DNA of 64,000 bases from Bedellia somnulentella (GCA_963576735.1 OY755196.1:10025912-10089911), one strand, 5' to 3'. Positions 37,101 through 40,480 are shown, numbered from the stretch's first letter. Made by a program: numbers and translations. The notes: generated from the letters alone by a model not told the origin.

Positions 37101-39260
37101 CTAAGCTTGCACTACACGGCAGTATCATTATTAATTTATACATTAAGAGTTAATTAAGAGACATATATTAAACTAAAAAAAGAAGAAAGTGTCTTTAATT
37201 AGTTTGGCTATATCTTATCTGCTATCTGCCAGTAAAAACGTCGTCGAAAATGGTTTAGCCGTTTCAGACAAATAAAACAAACAAACAAAAAGACAGGCAT
37301 TTTTTTTAATTGACATCTTGATGTTATTTATCGAATGCGAGTATGCTTAATAAAAAGATAAAAGAAAAAAAAAGAATAGAGGGATTTTTATTTGTTGCTG
37401 GCTAACAAAAATACACAAAAAATATACAAAACTTACAAAAAAAATACTAAATTGATTTTAAAAAGTAAAATAAACAAAATAAAACAAAAATGGTTTTATT
37501 TTCATGTCATGGCTTACTTCAGCATAAAAAGAGCACCTGACTCAGCATTTTGTTGTGAGTTATATTATAACCCACAACACTGATTTTCAAAATAAATAAA
37601 CTATCCAAAATAATAATAATCCGACAACTGATTATCCAAAAATATAAGTTTTAGCAAATAATCTCTGAATTTTAATAATATTGATGTAGATTAAAATGAA
37701 ATGCTGTGTAATATCGACTTAGAGAAAATATACATACATGCATACATATACATATACTCACGGCTATAATTCCCTAGAAGGGGTAACCAGTGCTAAGGAA
37801 TTATAAATTCCTCAGCCACTTTTGGAAGTTGAGTGGGGAAAAGATCGTAAAATAAAGGTTTTTGGTGATGGGTCTCCAACCGCATCGCCCAAAAATCCAA
37901 TAAAAAGGCCCAATACCCTTATTCGCCTTTTACGGCACCCGTGGGTAGAAAGGGGTGGCGACATTCTAAGCCGGCACTACACGGCATATAAAAAAGAAAA
38001 TATATCACTATCTATACGCGGATGTCGTAACAACAAGAACGTAACTCATAGGGATTGGTTTTTTTTATGTTGATGTTCGGACGATGTGGCAACTAAACAA
38101 TTTGTATATCACAATGCTTTCCCCACTTAACTTCCAAAAGTAGCTGAGTAATTGATACCTTGCAGTTATGGCTACCGTCTTTAGATATTACTAGTGGTCC
38201 GCCCCGGCTTCGCACGGATCGTATTAAATATTTTCACTGTTTACCCCCTACAGTATTAAGCGTGCTGTTATATATTCTATGTTCTTTTCCTGGTTCTAAG
38301 CTACCTCTCCAACAATTTTCAGCCAGATCGGTTCATCTGTTCTCGAGTTATAAATAGTGTAACTGACACGACTTTCTTTTATATATATTATGTGGTTGTT
38401 GTGCCTCACTCGACATAGATAGGTATAGTGTGTCGCGGACTTTTTTGTAGATATTTATAAGATCTACAATTAATTACACTATTTTATGGTTCTATCTTTT
38501 GTAGTTTAGGCAGCGTACGCAAAATAAGTAACTTCTTTGGTTGATTTTTTTCAGTTTGTGTCCGAAAAATCCAAATATCTTACGGAACCCTTTTTTTTTT
38601 CAAAATAAAATATAATCTATGTTACTCATGGATAATGTAGCTTTCGAATGGTGAAAGAATTTCAAAAATCGGTCAAGTAGTTTTTGAGCCTATTCATTAC
38701 AACCAAACAAACAAAGTTTTCCTCTGTACAATATTAGTGTAGATGTAGATAACCACGAGTATAACCATACATAATGCTATACATTAACACCGTAATTCCA
38801 CATACAATCATCAATTTCAAGGACAACTAAGCGAAATAATTACGGAAAATATGTGAAGTAAACCGAAACAGGTTCAAAGTGACAATTTGCATAAAACGAG
38901 AGGCTGTATCGGAGGTACGCCTTACTTTCTATGCGATAGGTTGGGTTTAATTATCAAATTTAAATTGCTAATACTTGTTCTATATTTTGGGAATACTTCG
39001 GCATGTGTTGTTTGGTTTGGTTTTGAATTATGGCTTTTACATACATACATATCATCACGGCTATATATAGCAGAAAATAGGGTAGTCACGAGATAGGAAA
39101 CGTCTCAGCCAAATTTTGATGTGGATAGAGAGGGGAAAAGATAGTAAAATATAGGACGATTGGTAATGGCTCTTAAACCACATCATCCCACAATCAATTC
39201 AAAGGGTAAGTTTTTAATTATAATTAAAGAAAAAAAACTTACCGCCGCAATCTCCGTTTG
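4010..39260 (-). CDS. Echinoid/Friend-of-echinoid-like Ig cell-adhesion receptor (spliced, 5' end missing)
   Basis: Twenty-four exons were assembled by hand from AG/GT boundaries, and every junction keeps frame. The product has the end of one Ig domain, six full Ig domains each with paired cysteines and the core tryptophan, one transmembrane helix, and a cytoplasmic tail with many tyrosine motifs. Family knowledge: Drosophila Echinoid is a homophilic adhesion protein at adherens junctions that modulates EGFR and Notch signalling and ends in a PDZ ligand, EIIV. Here one possible terminus is EIDV. Segments such as PPGPAKLTYSPYKVIKGKS and WYLDGELLKQLPDC resemble what I remember of Echinoid/Fred. 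The paralogue Fred cannot be excluded, so no symbol is given. No fibronectin III exon was found before the membrane segment. Signal peptide and first Ig exons are not in the window or not recognisable. Individual exons are listed separately. Confidence 0.85.
4220..4580 (+). mobile_element. Old SIR-A interrupted by the tRNA foldback SINE
   Basis: gatgtggttggaaacccatc on the left and ttttaccatcttttccccct to gctgtgagtgta on the right belong to one SIR-A. Confidence 0.6.
4268..4421. mobile_element. tRNA-headed foldback SINE
   Basis: A 45-base left arm (4268-4312) pairs perfectly with 4322-4338 plus 4393-4421. The plus strand reads as a tRNA-like SINE head (cagttggcagagcgacgggg ... gcgggttcgaaccccgcc) with A and B box-like sequence; the left arm is an inverted copy of the head and the tail. 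It sits inside a SIR-A copy. The broken 5' half makes a functional tRNA unlikely. Confidence 0.75.
4581..5239. other. Intronic spacer with a (TAAG)n tract
   Basis: A short taagtaagtaagtaag tract occurs at about 4722-4738; otherwise unremarkable. Confidence 0.5.
5240..5622. mobile_element. MITE-like element, 383 bp with 29-bp TIRs
   Basis: The first 29 bases (cgtctgcttactggtaaaat, then gtagtaaat) are perfectly inverted at 5594-5622. There is no coding capacity. No clear target duplication was identified. Confidence 0.75.
5698..5912 (+). mobile_element. SIR-A with inverted first 17 bases
   Basis: It starts agccgacactacacag, the reverse complement of the normal head, then continues normally from cttagaatagcactacccc. 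The middle is partly deleted. Confidence 0.8.
6622..6662 (+). mobile_element. SIR-A tail fragment inside the Harbinger element
   Basis: agggatttatagccgtgagt followed by atatgtatgtatgtatgt only. Confidence 0.75.
6662..6890 (-). pseudogene. Harbinger transposase, N-terminal fragment
   Basis: The frame contains DNDIILQCVLMRRLKIF and DVDFCHRYRLSKEAVLCIV, like the N-terminal lead-in of Harbinger nucleases (x-D-F-x-x-R-Y-R-L-S-K). It stops after about 76 codons where a SIR-A tail fragment begins, so the catalytic core is absent. The final residues of the frame are coded by the repeat. Confidence 0.7.
7358..7550 (+). mobile_element. SIR-A, diverged and 5'-truncated
   Basis: From ctacgggtgtcgtaacaggc to agccgtgattatatttatg, between the Harbinger element and a SIR-B SINE. 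Confidence 0.6.
7556..7925 (+). mobile_element. SIR-B tRNA-headed SINE, full length
   Basis: The head cgtgatagcccagtgggtag and gtgttcaaatcctgg give A- and B-box-like tRNA promoter elements; the body ends gcgtgaacgtttatg with a tatgttatgtta tail. Confidence 0.8.
8135..8576. mobile_element. MITE-like element, about 442 bp with 15-bp TIRs
   Basis: ataggctatttgact at 8135-8149 is perfectly inverted at 8562-8576. The interior is non-coding. The small open frame at 8032-8250 spans its left border and is not considered a gene. Confidence 0.6.
8738..9155 (+). mobile_element. SIR-A (outer) split by an inverted SIR-A
   Basis: The outer element occupies 8738-8797 and 9033-9155. A duplication of ctttctaccatctt-like sequence borders the inner copy. 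Confidence 0.8.
8798..9032 (-). mobile_element. SIR-A, inner nested copy
   Basis: Full length on the minus strand, from catatactcacggctataa to gccgacactacacagca. The 93-residue plus-strand frame here is repeat-coded. Confidence 0.88.
9189..9743 (-). CDS. Echinoid-like exon 22: C-terminal exon ending EIDV with an adjacent splice donor
   Basis: It encodes 184 residues from PVRVDKRLPADHERTYNN to LKFNEIDV, then TGA at 9192-9194. The exon continues one codon (AAG) to a good GTAACT donor, so it is 555 nt and phase 0/0. It is tyrosine-rich; VVYADL and SDYATL fit the ITIM consensus. EIDV resembles the Echinoid PDZ ligand EIIV. Exon 23 is in frame beyond the TGA, so it could serve as 3' UTR, a readthrough extension, or an alternative end when exon 22 is skipped. 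Confidence 0.82.
10464..11630 (-). CDS. Echinoid-like exon 21: 389-codon cytoplasmic exon
   Basis: This 1167-nt, phase 0/0 exon starts PIQAIQPRVVETNKK. It is disordered and Ser/Asn/Lys rich, with a proline motif LKPIPAPRTK (SH3-ligand-like) and tyrosine motifs SIYANF and HVYVNL that fit pY-x-N. The acceptor is AAATCAG and the donor GTATAG. Being symmetric it could be a cassette exon. The shorter open frames on the other strand across this interval are shadows. Confidence 0.82.
11832..11938 (-). CDS. Echinoid-like exon 20: cytoplasmic exon with LYENLPFHG
   Basis: This 107-nt exon reads SPPTNGVDNAANGQIGD, then NPGLYENLPFHGLQQAPNK, ending at phase 0. Y-E-N-L fits the pY-x-N consensus bound by Grb2-type SH2 domains. 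Because it ends at phase 0 it could splice to exon 21, exon 22 or the terminal exon 23 without loss of frame. Confidence 0.85.
12236..12346 (-). CDS. Echinoid-like exon 19: basic cytoplasmic exon
   Basis: This 111-nt exon encodes VVSFKRPDKIGTEARIKPLR, then HDLLRNEGTRKRKKPGD. It is strongly basic. The acceptor is CGTTTTAG and the donor GTAAGT. Both alternative exons 18a and 18b feed into it with the same phase. Confidence 0.8.
12843..13651 (-). CDS. Echinoid-like exon 18b: 809-nt alternative cytoplasmic exon
   Basis: It encodes about 270 residues starting NPDGSCLNEVSIAQSIISQA and ending PNVIVTEGG. The content is low-complexity, rich in Ser, Asn, Thr and Lys, with no recognised domain. The acceptor is ATTTTAG and the donor GTAGTT. 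Phase 2 in and 1 out is identical to exon 18a, which it would replace. A cryptic donor or unseen microexon could also rationalise the phase, but direct exon 17 to 18b joining is the simplest reading. Confidence 0.72.
14154..14209 (-). CDS. Echinoid-like exon 18a: 56-nt alternative cytoplasmic exon
   Basis: It encodes FLTALTPDVLRLTTVNRA between a CTGTAG acceptor and a GTATTT donor. It takes phase 2 in and gives phase 1 out, so it fits between exon 17 and exon 19. It cannot be joined in frame to exon 18b: that join runs into a stop within about 27 codons. It is therefore predicted to be a mutually exclusive partner of 18b. Confidence 0.7.
14998..15020. repeat. (CAT)n microsatellite
   Basis: About eight CAT/TCA units in the intron between exons 17 and 18a. 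Confidence 0.9.
15515..15548 (-). CDS. Echinoid-like exon 17: small juxtamembrane cytoplasmic exon
   Basis: A 34-nt exon encoding YNSPLELEERE and leaving two bases (AA, phase 2). The acceptor is ATATAG and the donor GTAAGT. It can join either of the two alternative exons 18a and 18b in frame, giving a lysine or an asparagine at the junction. Confidence 0.75.
15866..16000 (-). CDS. Echinoid-like exon 16: transmembrane segment
   Basis: This 135-nt exon reads GNKIWWRDQKK, then the hydrophobic stretch LILIGGISLAILVIAVILCI with LIICIC, then the stop-transfer RRMRAKSK. The topology is type I with the tail in the cytoplasm. The acceptor is CTCATCAG and the donor GTAAGT. Confidence 0.9.
16322..18016 (-). 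mobile_element. 5'-truncated LINE with 3' tail
   Basis: It contains the reverse-transcriptase fragment described separately, then about 540 bp of AT-rich 3' sequence ending in repeated tgattttttga on the minus strand. It is inserted in the receptor intron between exons 15 and 16. A similar 3' sequence (aggccgggcctgtatctta) recurs near 51.3 kb. Confidence 0.8.
16872..18002 (-). CDS. Non-LTR reverse transcriptase, C-terminal 376 aa
   Basis: The motifs are SKAFDTVSTLILLRKMESLG (palm D), FGVPQGSILGPSLFLIYVNS and the catalytic YADDTAIL, with the thumb following. The frame is intact but the endonuclease and N-terminal RT are missing through 5' truncation at about 18.0 kb. It looks like the Jockey/CR1 type of LINE by motif wording; the clade is not certain. 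Confidence 0.85.
   Translation of the reverse strand: MSKAFDTVSTLILLRKMESLGIRGVALKWFQIYLQNRHQITKVDSAKSDVSQLDFGVPQGSILGPSLFLIYVNSLQNISLKSAKMVCYADDTAILFEGKTWSSAKANAEAGLRSVTNWLEQNLLTLNTNKTQFLCFFKTMASQPQFLDSLQLHKCESEKSNVSTCRCEIIKRAHQIKYLGLILDERLTFGSHIDTLSKRVRKLIGVMKLLRRSADINTMILVYTALCQPLLSYCIEARGGASKTIFIQLERSQRALVKAMLRRPLYYPTDKIYQETNVLRVRQLYILKVALSMHKTIFSSPDTELSRSSRVYQLNLPIVKSSFAKRLSIFSSTYIYNKVVKQCKIAKGDSVSKTKQTIIKWLKSLNYEVTEEYIPT
18504..18742 (+). mobile_element. SIR-A, full length
   Basis: Head gtgtagtgtcggtttagaat, tail gtgagtatatgtatg, ending 20 bp before the exon 15 donor side. Confidence 0.88.
18763..18940 (-). CDS. Echinoid-like exon 15: second half of Ig g, membrane-proximal
   Basis: This 178-nt exon encodes VSFTWQIKNANDSLSDERIW, SDDAVGYLRLSDSVEQFRT and YQCRANNSVGQSPICERDVV. 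It has the core W and the F-strand cysteine. The next exon is the transmembrane one and joins in phase, so this appears to be the last extracellular module. The acceptor is TCTCAG and the donor GTAAGT. Confidence 0.88.
18985..19095 (+). mobile_element. SIR-C short repeat
   Basis: gattgatggatgtgaatgaa, gctagagaggtttgccagga and the end ggcgtgagaatatgtat recur at 25.73 and 42.04 kb. The end resembles that of SIR-A. Confidence 0.7.
19262..19372 (+). mobile_element. SIR-A, 5'-truncated
   Basis: From taccatcttttccccaatc to gtgagtatatgtatg. Confidence 0.82.
19744..19998 (-). mobile_element. SIR-A, full length
   Basis: Tail tract catacatacatacatacat; head agccgatactacacagc. Confidence 0.88.
20054..20136 (-). 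CDS. Echinoid-like exon 14: first half of Ig g
   Basis: This 83-nt exon reads FIPECSITQMEMDGEQVLVC, then TAHANPSE, ending at phase 0. It has the B-strand cysteine plus an additional cysteine at its start. The acceptor is TTTTCCAG and the donor GTGATT. Confidence 0.85.
20211..20304 (-). pseudogene. Divergent partial copy of exon 13 (Ig f, F-G strands)
   Basis: The minus-strand frame reads FPQNIGHIVCKANIGRRRT, then ITASVVVNDL, ending at a T-GTAAAT donor, matching the E-F-G part and donor position of exon 13. The frame is open over about 30 codons but the first half with the core tryptophan is missing, so this looks like an old partial exon duplication. Confidence 0.5.
20536..20643 (-). pseudogene. 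Recent partial copy of exon 13 with 4-nt deletion
   Basis: Nearly identical to the 3' half of exon 13 (LRLPPVGRRDAGEILCEASN onwards) including the GTAAGT donor, but 4 nt are missing just before the donor and the 5' half is absent. It is therefore non-functional. Confidence 0.75.
20738..20815 (-). pseudogene. Divergent partial copy of exon 13 (Ig F-G strands)
   Basis: The minus-strand frame gives ITCEASSNRRGTIIAIFVVE, then VV, and a donor-like GTAAAA at the same relative position as exon 13. It lacks the core-tryptophan half. It is more diverged than the 20.5-kb copy, implying repeated duplication events. Confidence 0.45.
20868..21064 (-). CDS. Echinoid-like exon 13: second half of Ig f
   Basis: This 197-nt exon encodes DGFPIPTFSWRRAKQSKSTS, KSTGVLVSSGARLRLPPVGR, RDAGEILCEASNRHGAVTK and TVLIDVL. 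It has the core W and the R-D-A-G-E-I-L-C F-strand motif. The acceptor is TTTCCAG and the donor GTAAGT. Four partial copies, of differing age, flank it (20.21-20.30, 20.54-20.64, 20.74-20.82 and 21.38-21.47 kb). Confidence 0.9.
21380..21468 (-). pseudogene. Partial 5' copy of exon 13 with a deletion
   Basis: It matches the acceptor (TTCCAG), the CGGCTTCC start and the AKQSKSTSKSTGVLVSS coding stretch of exon 13, but carries a 7-nt deletion that breaks the frame and ends before the cysteine half. Confidence 0.7.
22026..22110 (-). CDS. Echinoid-like exon 12: first half of Ig f
   Basis: This 85-nt exon reads FEPENITVTPAVVSVIENQA, then PQEVLCQA, ending in a split aspartate codon. It has the B-strand cysteine and one NIT sequon. 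The acceptor is TTTCAG and the donor GTAAGA. Confidence 0.87.
22548..22768 (-). mobile_element. SIR-A, minus strand
   Basis: From cacatatactcacggctat to gggtagtgctattctaagc; the head is slightly shortened. Confidence 0.85.
22829..22955 (-). CDS. Echinoid-like exon 11: end of Ig e
   Basis: This 127-nt exon encodes IWNTSYWAGALDRRADNAQY, then TCRSSRNDAGPPVDSTTNF and AVE. The F-strand cysteine completes Ig e. The acceptor is ATTACAG and the donor GTAAGT. Two truncated or mutated copies lie upstream at 23.2 and 25.0 kb, each near the same non-coding motif (gcggtcctaggtagggccc). Confidence 0.88.
23209..23292 (-). pseudogene. Truncated copy of exon 11
   Basis: It reads WNTIYWAGALDRRADYAQYK and then CCSFI-stop; it matches exon 11 closely but has lost the AG acceptor and everything after the F-strand cysteine. 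It is followed on the plus side by a LINE and a SINE insertion. Confidence 0.7.
23372..24803 (+). mobile_element. Degenerate LINE fragment, split by a SINE
   Basis: The reading AFDLVCYDRLWE before the SINE continues after it as KLKAQKVPSVIIQIFKYWYQ, then CGVRQGGLSSPKLFNLYINA and the catalytic SYADDMVLLSAS. A frameshift near 24.2 kb and a TAG at about 24240 break the frame before a Cys/Arg-rich C-terminal part (MIARRFARCTGAVKVTLFRA). The 3' end is an ATT-rich tail at about 24803. It lies among the exon 11 copies. Confidence 0.82.
23412..23777 (+). mobile_element. SIR-B SINE inserted in a LINE
   Basis: Full-length, flanked by the 12-bp duplication actatgggagaa (23400-23411 and 23778-23789). 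Removing it restores the LINE reading frame, which proves insertion after the LINE. Confidence 0.9.
24963..25044 (-). pseudogene. Second truncated copy of exon 11
   Basis: It resembles the same coding segment (WNT...LDLRADNAQYTW) with an in-frame stop after WNTLY and loss of the F-strand cysteine. The shared motif gcggtcctaggtagggccc recurs near each copy (about 23096, 24835 and 25160), showing that flanking intron was duplicated too. Confidence 0.65.
25534..25701 (-). CDS. Echinoid-like exon 10: centre of Ig e
   Basis: This 168-nt, phase 0/0 exon reads NISLSCTVECAPICAVQWLR, then NGQVIDPVTSPRYRVIERR and IPPQVNRNDFEATETTL. The V-E-C-A-P-x-C insertion next to the B-strand cysteine resembles an Echinoid Ig domain as I remember it. 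The donor is GTAAGA. A fragment of a second copy of its 5' end lies at 26.06-26.10 kb. Confidence 0.9.
25730..25862 (-). mobile_element. SIR-C short repeat
   Basis: Minus-strand copy, from atactcacgccattacttcc to catccatcaatcttttcata, next to exon 10. Confidence 0.7.
26058..26100 (-). pseudogene. Short copy of the exon 10 acceptor and 5' end
   Basis: About 43 bases (from gtgcgcattctgccgtac to ttctgaaata) match the acceptor and first codons of exon 10, about 360 bp upstream of the real one. Confidence 0.5.
26522..26764 (-). mobile_element. SIR-A, full length
   Basis: Subtype with cgacacccgtgggtagaaag, beside exon 9. Confidence 0.88.
26796..26854 (-). CDS. Echinoid-like exon 9: start of Ig e
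   Basis: This 59-nt exon encodes APPSFKYAMNHYSGALYNSQ, the A strand of the fifth complete-frame Ig unit, ending at phase 0. The acceptor is TTCCAG and the donor GTAAAT. A SIR-A copy sits about 30 bp beyond the donor. Confidence 0.82.
27176..27425 (-). mobile_element. SIR-A, diverged subtype
   Basis: Variant with cagagctagaaactcctccg and caccctcgggtagaaagggg. Confidence 0.85.
27730..28203. mobile_element. MITE-like element, about 474 bp with 20-bp TIRs
   Basis: aattcggtatgcaaagtttt at 27730-27749 is perfectly inverted at 28184-28203. It lies in the receptor intron before exon 9 and has no coding capacity. Confidence 0.72.
28333..28572 (+). mobile_element. SIR-A, full length, beside exon 8
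   Basis: It ends about 15 bp from the exon 8 donor; the minus-strand frame of exon 8 runs on through it. Confidence 0.88.
28589..28746 (-). CDS. Echinoid-like exon 8: second half of Ig d
   Basis: This 158-nt exon encodes RFRWHRGGRLVSDIVSANWT, then VDPVTLDHRNNFSCRAVNSA and GEGAPDTHWIDVM. It has the core W and the F-strand cysteine. The acceptor is TTATTAG and the donor GTAAGA. Up to four decayed copies of this exon lie immediately on its 5' side (28.84-29.55 kb). The frame stays open past the donor into a SIR-A repeat, so intron retention would add a repeat-coded tail. Confidence 0.9.
28840..28920 (-). pseudogene. Decayed copy 1 of exon 8
   Basis: It resembles the plus-strand text of exon 8 (acggtatctagagtcaaatt, then tgactgagactatttcactt) through the acceptor region, with many substitutions and no intact F-strand cysteine. 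Confidence 0.6.
28948..29004 (+). mobile_element. SIR-A fragment between exon 8 copies
   Basis: caatcttttccccactctac followed by a shortened tail. Confidence 0.55.
29105..29232 (-). pseudogene. Copy 2 of exon 8, open frame but cysteine lost
   Basis: It reads FRWLRGGLVSDIVSANWTVV, then PVTLDHRNNFSYRAVIFNT. One arginine codon is deleted and the conserved F-strand Cys is Tyr; the G strand is replaced. It is the best preserved copy yet cannot make a normal Ig disulfide. Confidence 0.75.
29310..29393 (-). pseudogene. Decayed copy 3 of exon 8
   Basis: It resembles the 5' part of exon 8 (ctaggtcacttactaaacga, then acaccgagatggcaac) with heavy divergence. Confidence 0.5.
29498..29552 (-). pseudogene. 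Short decayed copy 4 of exon 8
   Basis: About 50 bases (gatgttcaggtgatccaaaa, then ttactggatccac) resemble the centre of exon 8. This is the weakest member of the series. Confidence 0.35.
29867..29975 (-). CDS. Echinoid-like exon 7: first half of Ig d
   Basis: This 109-nt exon reads YPPGPAKLTYSPYKVIKGKS, then LMLSCSVEERGRPESN, and ends with a split arginine codon. It has the B-strand cysteine; the core tryptophan is in the next exon (FRWHRGG). The donor GTATAT is weaker than the others. A LINE insertion (30.05-31.1 kb) lies in the preceding intron. Confidence 0.88.
30050..31095 (+). mobile_element. LINE 3' fragment with intact C-terminal frame
   Basis: The frame covers 30120-30974 and is open further upstream to about 30050. 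It includes THRCRCGVFVDQLGHHGLSC (a Cys/His cluster) and then LRDDGKRPDGMSLIPWKNGR with TLVWDATCVDT. The C-x-C...H-x4-C cluster followed by P-D and W-D-A-T resembles the zinc-finger/endonuclease tail of some retroelements; that role is inferred. An AT-rich 3' stretch follows. It is inserted in the receptor intron between exons 6 and 7. Confidence 0.6.
31335..31440 (-). pseudogene. Degraded copy of exon 6
   Basis: The minus strand keeps caagagttaccatggcaact, then actctggtcgcggacgaaac, equivalent to FHGNYSCRGRNAAGWG in exon 6, but indels break the frame and the Cys codon is altered. Confidence 0.65.
31697..31837 (-). CDS. Echinoid-like exon 6: second half of Ig c
   Basis: This 141-nt exon encodes ENLCNEVDPSMLLLQDTTK, then SFHGNYSCRGRNAAGWGEES and KKTELVVN. 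It has the F-strand G-N-Y-S-C motif and an extra cysteine. Phase 1 on both sides. The acceptor is ATTCCAG and the donor GTAAGT. A frame-shifted copy of this exon lies about 330 bp away at 31.34-31.44 kb. Confidence 0.9.
32587..32772 (-). CDS. Echinoid-like exon 5: first half of Ig c
   Basis: This 186-nt exon reads FKPQVRLTMTPSSPVLEPDH, then VNVTLTCETVSGNPAELDQ, VTWYLDGELLKQLPDCNVTE and EGE. It carries the B-strand cysteine, the core W and an extra cysteine (PDC) that may pair with NLC in the next exon. The donor is GTAAGG. The wording of this segment is a main reason for the Echinoid/Fred call. Confidence 0.9.
33010..33545. repeat. Interlocked inverted repeats (A B A' B')
   Basis: Segment A (about 33010-33071) is inverted at about 33262-33320; segment B (about 33072-33260) is inverted at about 33328-33545. 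The pairs interlock rather than nest. Small open frames on both strands here are consequences of the symmetry and are not genes. Confidence 0.75.
33640..33772 (-). mobile_element. SIR-B SINE fragment
   Basis: The 3' part of the element (tatccccgaaggggttggca ...), degraded. Confidence 0.65.
34036..34140 (-). pseudogene. Degraded copy of exon 4 with internal deletion
   Basis: The donor end (cacacaatatatcgagcac) and the 5' end of exon 4 (cctccttggtaacttgc) are joined with the central coding part missing. A SIR-A head fragment follows directly. Confidence 0.65.
34150..34190 (+). mobile_element. SIR-A head fragment after exon 4 copy 1
   Basis: gtagtgtcggcttaaaatag, then cattaccccatgtct; only the head. 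Confidence 0.65.
34196..34312 (-). pseudogene. Second degraded copy of exon 4
   Basis: It contains the central part (agagtcgattccttgcgaag, then acgatattatcaacgcttgc) and the 5' part of exon 4 but lacks the donor end. It is again followed directly by a SIR-A head, so exon copy plus SIR-A head form a repeated unit. Confidence 0.65.
34312..34470 (+). mobile_element. SIR-A 5' half after exon 4 copy 2
   Basis: gtagtggcggcttaaaatag to tttttcctcctcgtctttcc, sharing the ccatgtct variant with the preceding fragment. Confidence 0.65.
34554..34732 (-). CDS. Echinoid-like exon 4: second half of Ig b
   Basis: This 179-nt exon encodes YKNSERINITDSRYQGG, then the E-F-G strands including IDSGNYSCELRNAVGSG and the linker VVVLDIL. 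The donor is GTGAGT. DSGNYSC is the classical D-x-G-x-Y-x-C Ig motif. Two degraded copies of this exon lie 3' of it in the intron (33.99-34.32 kb). Confidence 0.9.
35168..35279 (-). CDS. Echinoid-like exon 3: first half of Ig b
   Basis: This 112-nt exon reads YPPIVHVEPDNITALEGKQ and then LLKCEYESNPSLLTDVVW. It holds the B-strand cysteine and the C-strand tryptophan, whose codon is split with the next exon. The Y-P-P start after a phase-1 junction recurs at the Ig c/Ig d boundary. The acceptor is TTTCAG and the donor GTAAGT. Confidence 0.88.
35416..35606 (-). mobile_element. SIR-A with internal deletion
   Basis: The segment between aaggaattat and ggtaaaataaaggttg is missing. Confidence 0.85.
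35758..35966 (-). mobile_element. SIR-B SINE, partial
   Basis: The body from tatccccgaaggag to the gatgtttttcctgacctta region; the tRNA head is missing and a SIR-A copy abuts it. Confidence 0.7.
35967..36120 (-). mobile_element. SIR-A, lacking its head
   Basis: From acatacatacatacatatac to gatgggtctccagccgac, adjoining a SIR-B piece. Confidence 0.78.
36150..36520 (-). mobile_element. SIR-B SINE, full length
   Basis: From the aacataacataacataat tail to the tRNA-like head (ttctacccactggactatca on the plus strand). Confidence 0.82.
36715..36865 (-). CDS. Echinoid-like exon 2: end of the first (partial) Ig domain
   Basis: This 151-nt exon encodes ADTTYETISNLTFEATRF and then FENGIKFRCETEND, the F-strand cysteine region, ending KELEVW with one base left over (phase 1). 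The acceptor is ATTCACAG and the donor GTAAGT. The partner cysteine of this Ig domain lies in an upstream exon outside the model. One N-glycosylation sequon (NLT) is visible. Confidence 0.85.
36880..37126 (-). mobile_element. SIR-A, diverged, next to exon 2
   Basis: Begins about 15 bp from the exon 2 acceptor; the middle is altered (gcagtgtggaatgatggtat). Confidence 0.8.
37727..37985 (-). mobile_element. SIR-A, full length
   Basis: Subtype with cacccgtgggtagaaagg. Confidence 0.87.
38070..38192 (+). mobile_element. SIR-A, old remnant
   Basis: gacgatgtggcaactaaac, ctttccccacttaacttcca and atggctaccgtctttag remain. Confidence 0.5.
38195..38745. repeat. Dispersed repeat fragment (gtccgccccggcttcgcacg)
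   Basis: The phrases gtccgccccggcttcgcacg, cagccagatcggttcatctg and gagttataaatagtgtaac are typical of a dispersed lepidopteran repeat, probably a LINE 3' part. No coding frame. Confidence 0.4.
39038..39206 (-). mobile_element. SIR-A, old remnant by the microexon
   Basis: tacatacatacatatcatca, then cggctatatatagcag and a decayed body, ending 37 bp before the microexon donor. Confidence 0.6.
39243..39260 (-). CDS. Echinoid-like exon 1 of model: 18-nt microexon
   Basis: A pyrimidine-rich acceptor ending TTACAG precedes CAAACGGAGATTGCGGCG, which is followed at once by a consensus GTAAGT donor. It encodes QTEIAA and joins in frame to ADTTYETISNLTF of the next exon, making a plausible D-E strand of an Ig domain. 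Both splice sites are strong, but an 18-nt call needs transcript support. Upstream coding exons were not found in the 24.7 kb to the right. Confidence 0.6.
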
Positions 39261-39707
39261 CTGTAACAAAAGAAAAAGTAATTAATTTTATTTGTTAAAA
39301 ATATTTTACATCTTAATATATAAAAAAGTGCAGGGTATAAACTGTGTCTAGCTTAAAGCTGCGCTGAATTTAAAGTATCGTATTGTGTGAGCTTAAAAGT
39401 TTTTTGGAAAATACCATGTCCTTTAAATTTTATTCAATCATGAATTATAAAGAGTCAGTTTAAATTTTCTTTTATATTAAACGGAATAGTCACATTGAGA
39501 ACATTTACAATGATGGAAAATGAAAAGCTTTATTTATTTTTATTTTCGACTCCAAACACTAGAAATTATTGGTTTTGAAGATCTGACTTGACTACCCTTT
39601 TAGATACATGTTATCTTTATAATTTGTATACATTAAAAAGAACTCCGATTCAAAATATTGTATCAAAAATATCTGCCAACTTTATAAAAAAGTCATCATA
39701 CATTTTT

Positions 39708-39939
39708 ACATACATATACGCACGGCTATGAATCCTTTGAAGGGGTAACCAGAGCTAGGGAATCGGAAATTCCTCAGCCACTTTTGGAAGTCGCGTGGGG
39801 AAAAGATGGTGAAATAAAGGTTTTTGGTGATCCGCATCGCCCAAAAATTCTTTTAAAGCCCCAATACCGTTAGTCGCCTCTTACGTACACCCACCGGAAG
39901 AAATGTGGTAGTGTTATTCTAAGCCGACACTACACGGCA
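39708..39939 (-). mobile_element. SIR-A, near full length
   Basis: Tail catacatatacgcacggcta; head agccgacactacacggc. Confidence 0.87.
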
Positions 39940-40289
39940 ATTAATTAATACATTTTTAAAAACCGTAAATCCAAAATTGCTTGATACGAAACCGACGAAC
40001 GAGATAAAGTATTGCTAATCTACCCCGACATAGCGGCAATGTAATGATAATATCAGCGTATGTTCTCGTACGTACAAACAAACAACTGAGTACGGAAAGA
40101 AGAAATAATTTAAAAGTTCTCATCGCGCACACAAGCCTGTCATTTCCCGCAAAATCTAATTTATGTTTTTGAAAGCTGTGTTTTAATACCAAAGAGTACA
40201 TTGAATATGAAAAAACTGGCCAAGTACGAGTCGGACGTAGGGTTCCGTACTATCATATTTAATAGAAAATTACGTTTTTGTATGGGTAT

Positions 40290-40480
40290 GTAGAATAGAA
40301 TAGAATAACACTTTATTGCACATCAAACACAAATTTACAAAAGTAATAATATGATCAAACAGTTTACAGTGAGGTACAATTGGCGGTCTTATCGCTAAAA
40401 GCGATCTCTTCGAGACAACCTTCGGAAGGTGAGATCGATAAATTATTATTTGGGTAGATGCACAAAACAAGGCCAAAAAA
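40290..40480 (-). mobile_element. LINE-like 3' fragment
   Basis: It begins agaatagaatagaataacac, then tttattgcacatcaaac, and contains ggcggtcttatcgctaaaag, a combination I recognise from 3' ends of lepidopteran non-LTR elements read on the minus strand. No coding part is present. Confidence 0.5.
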
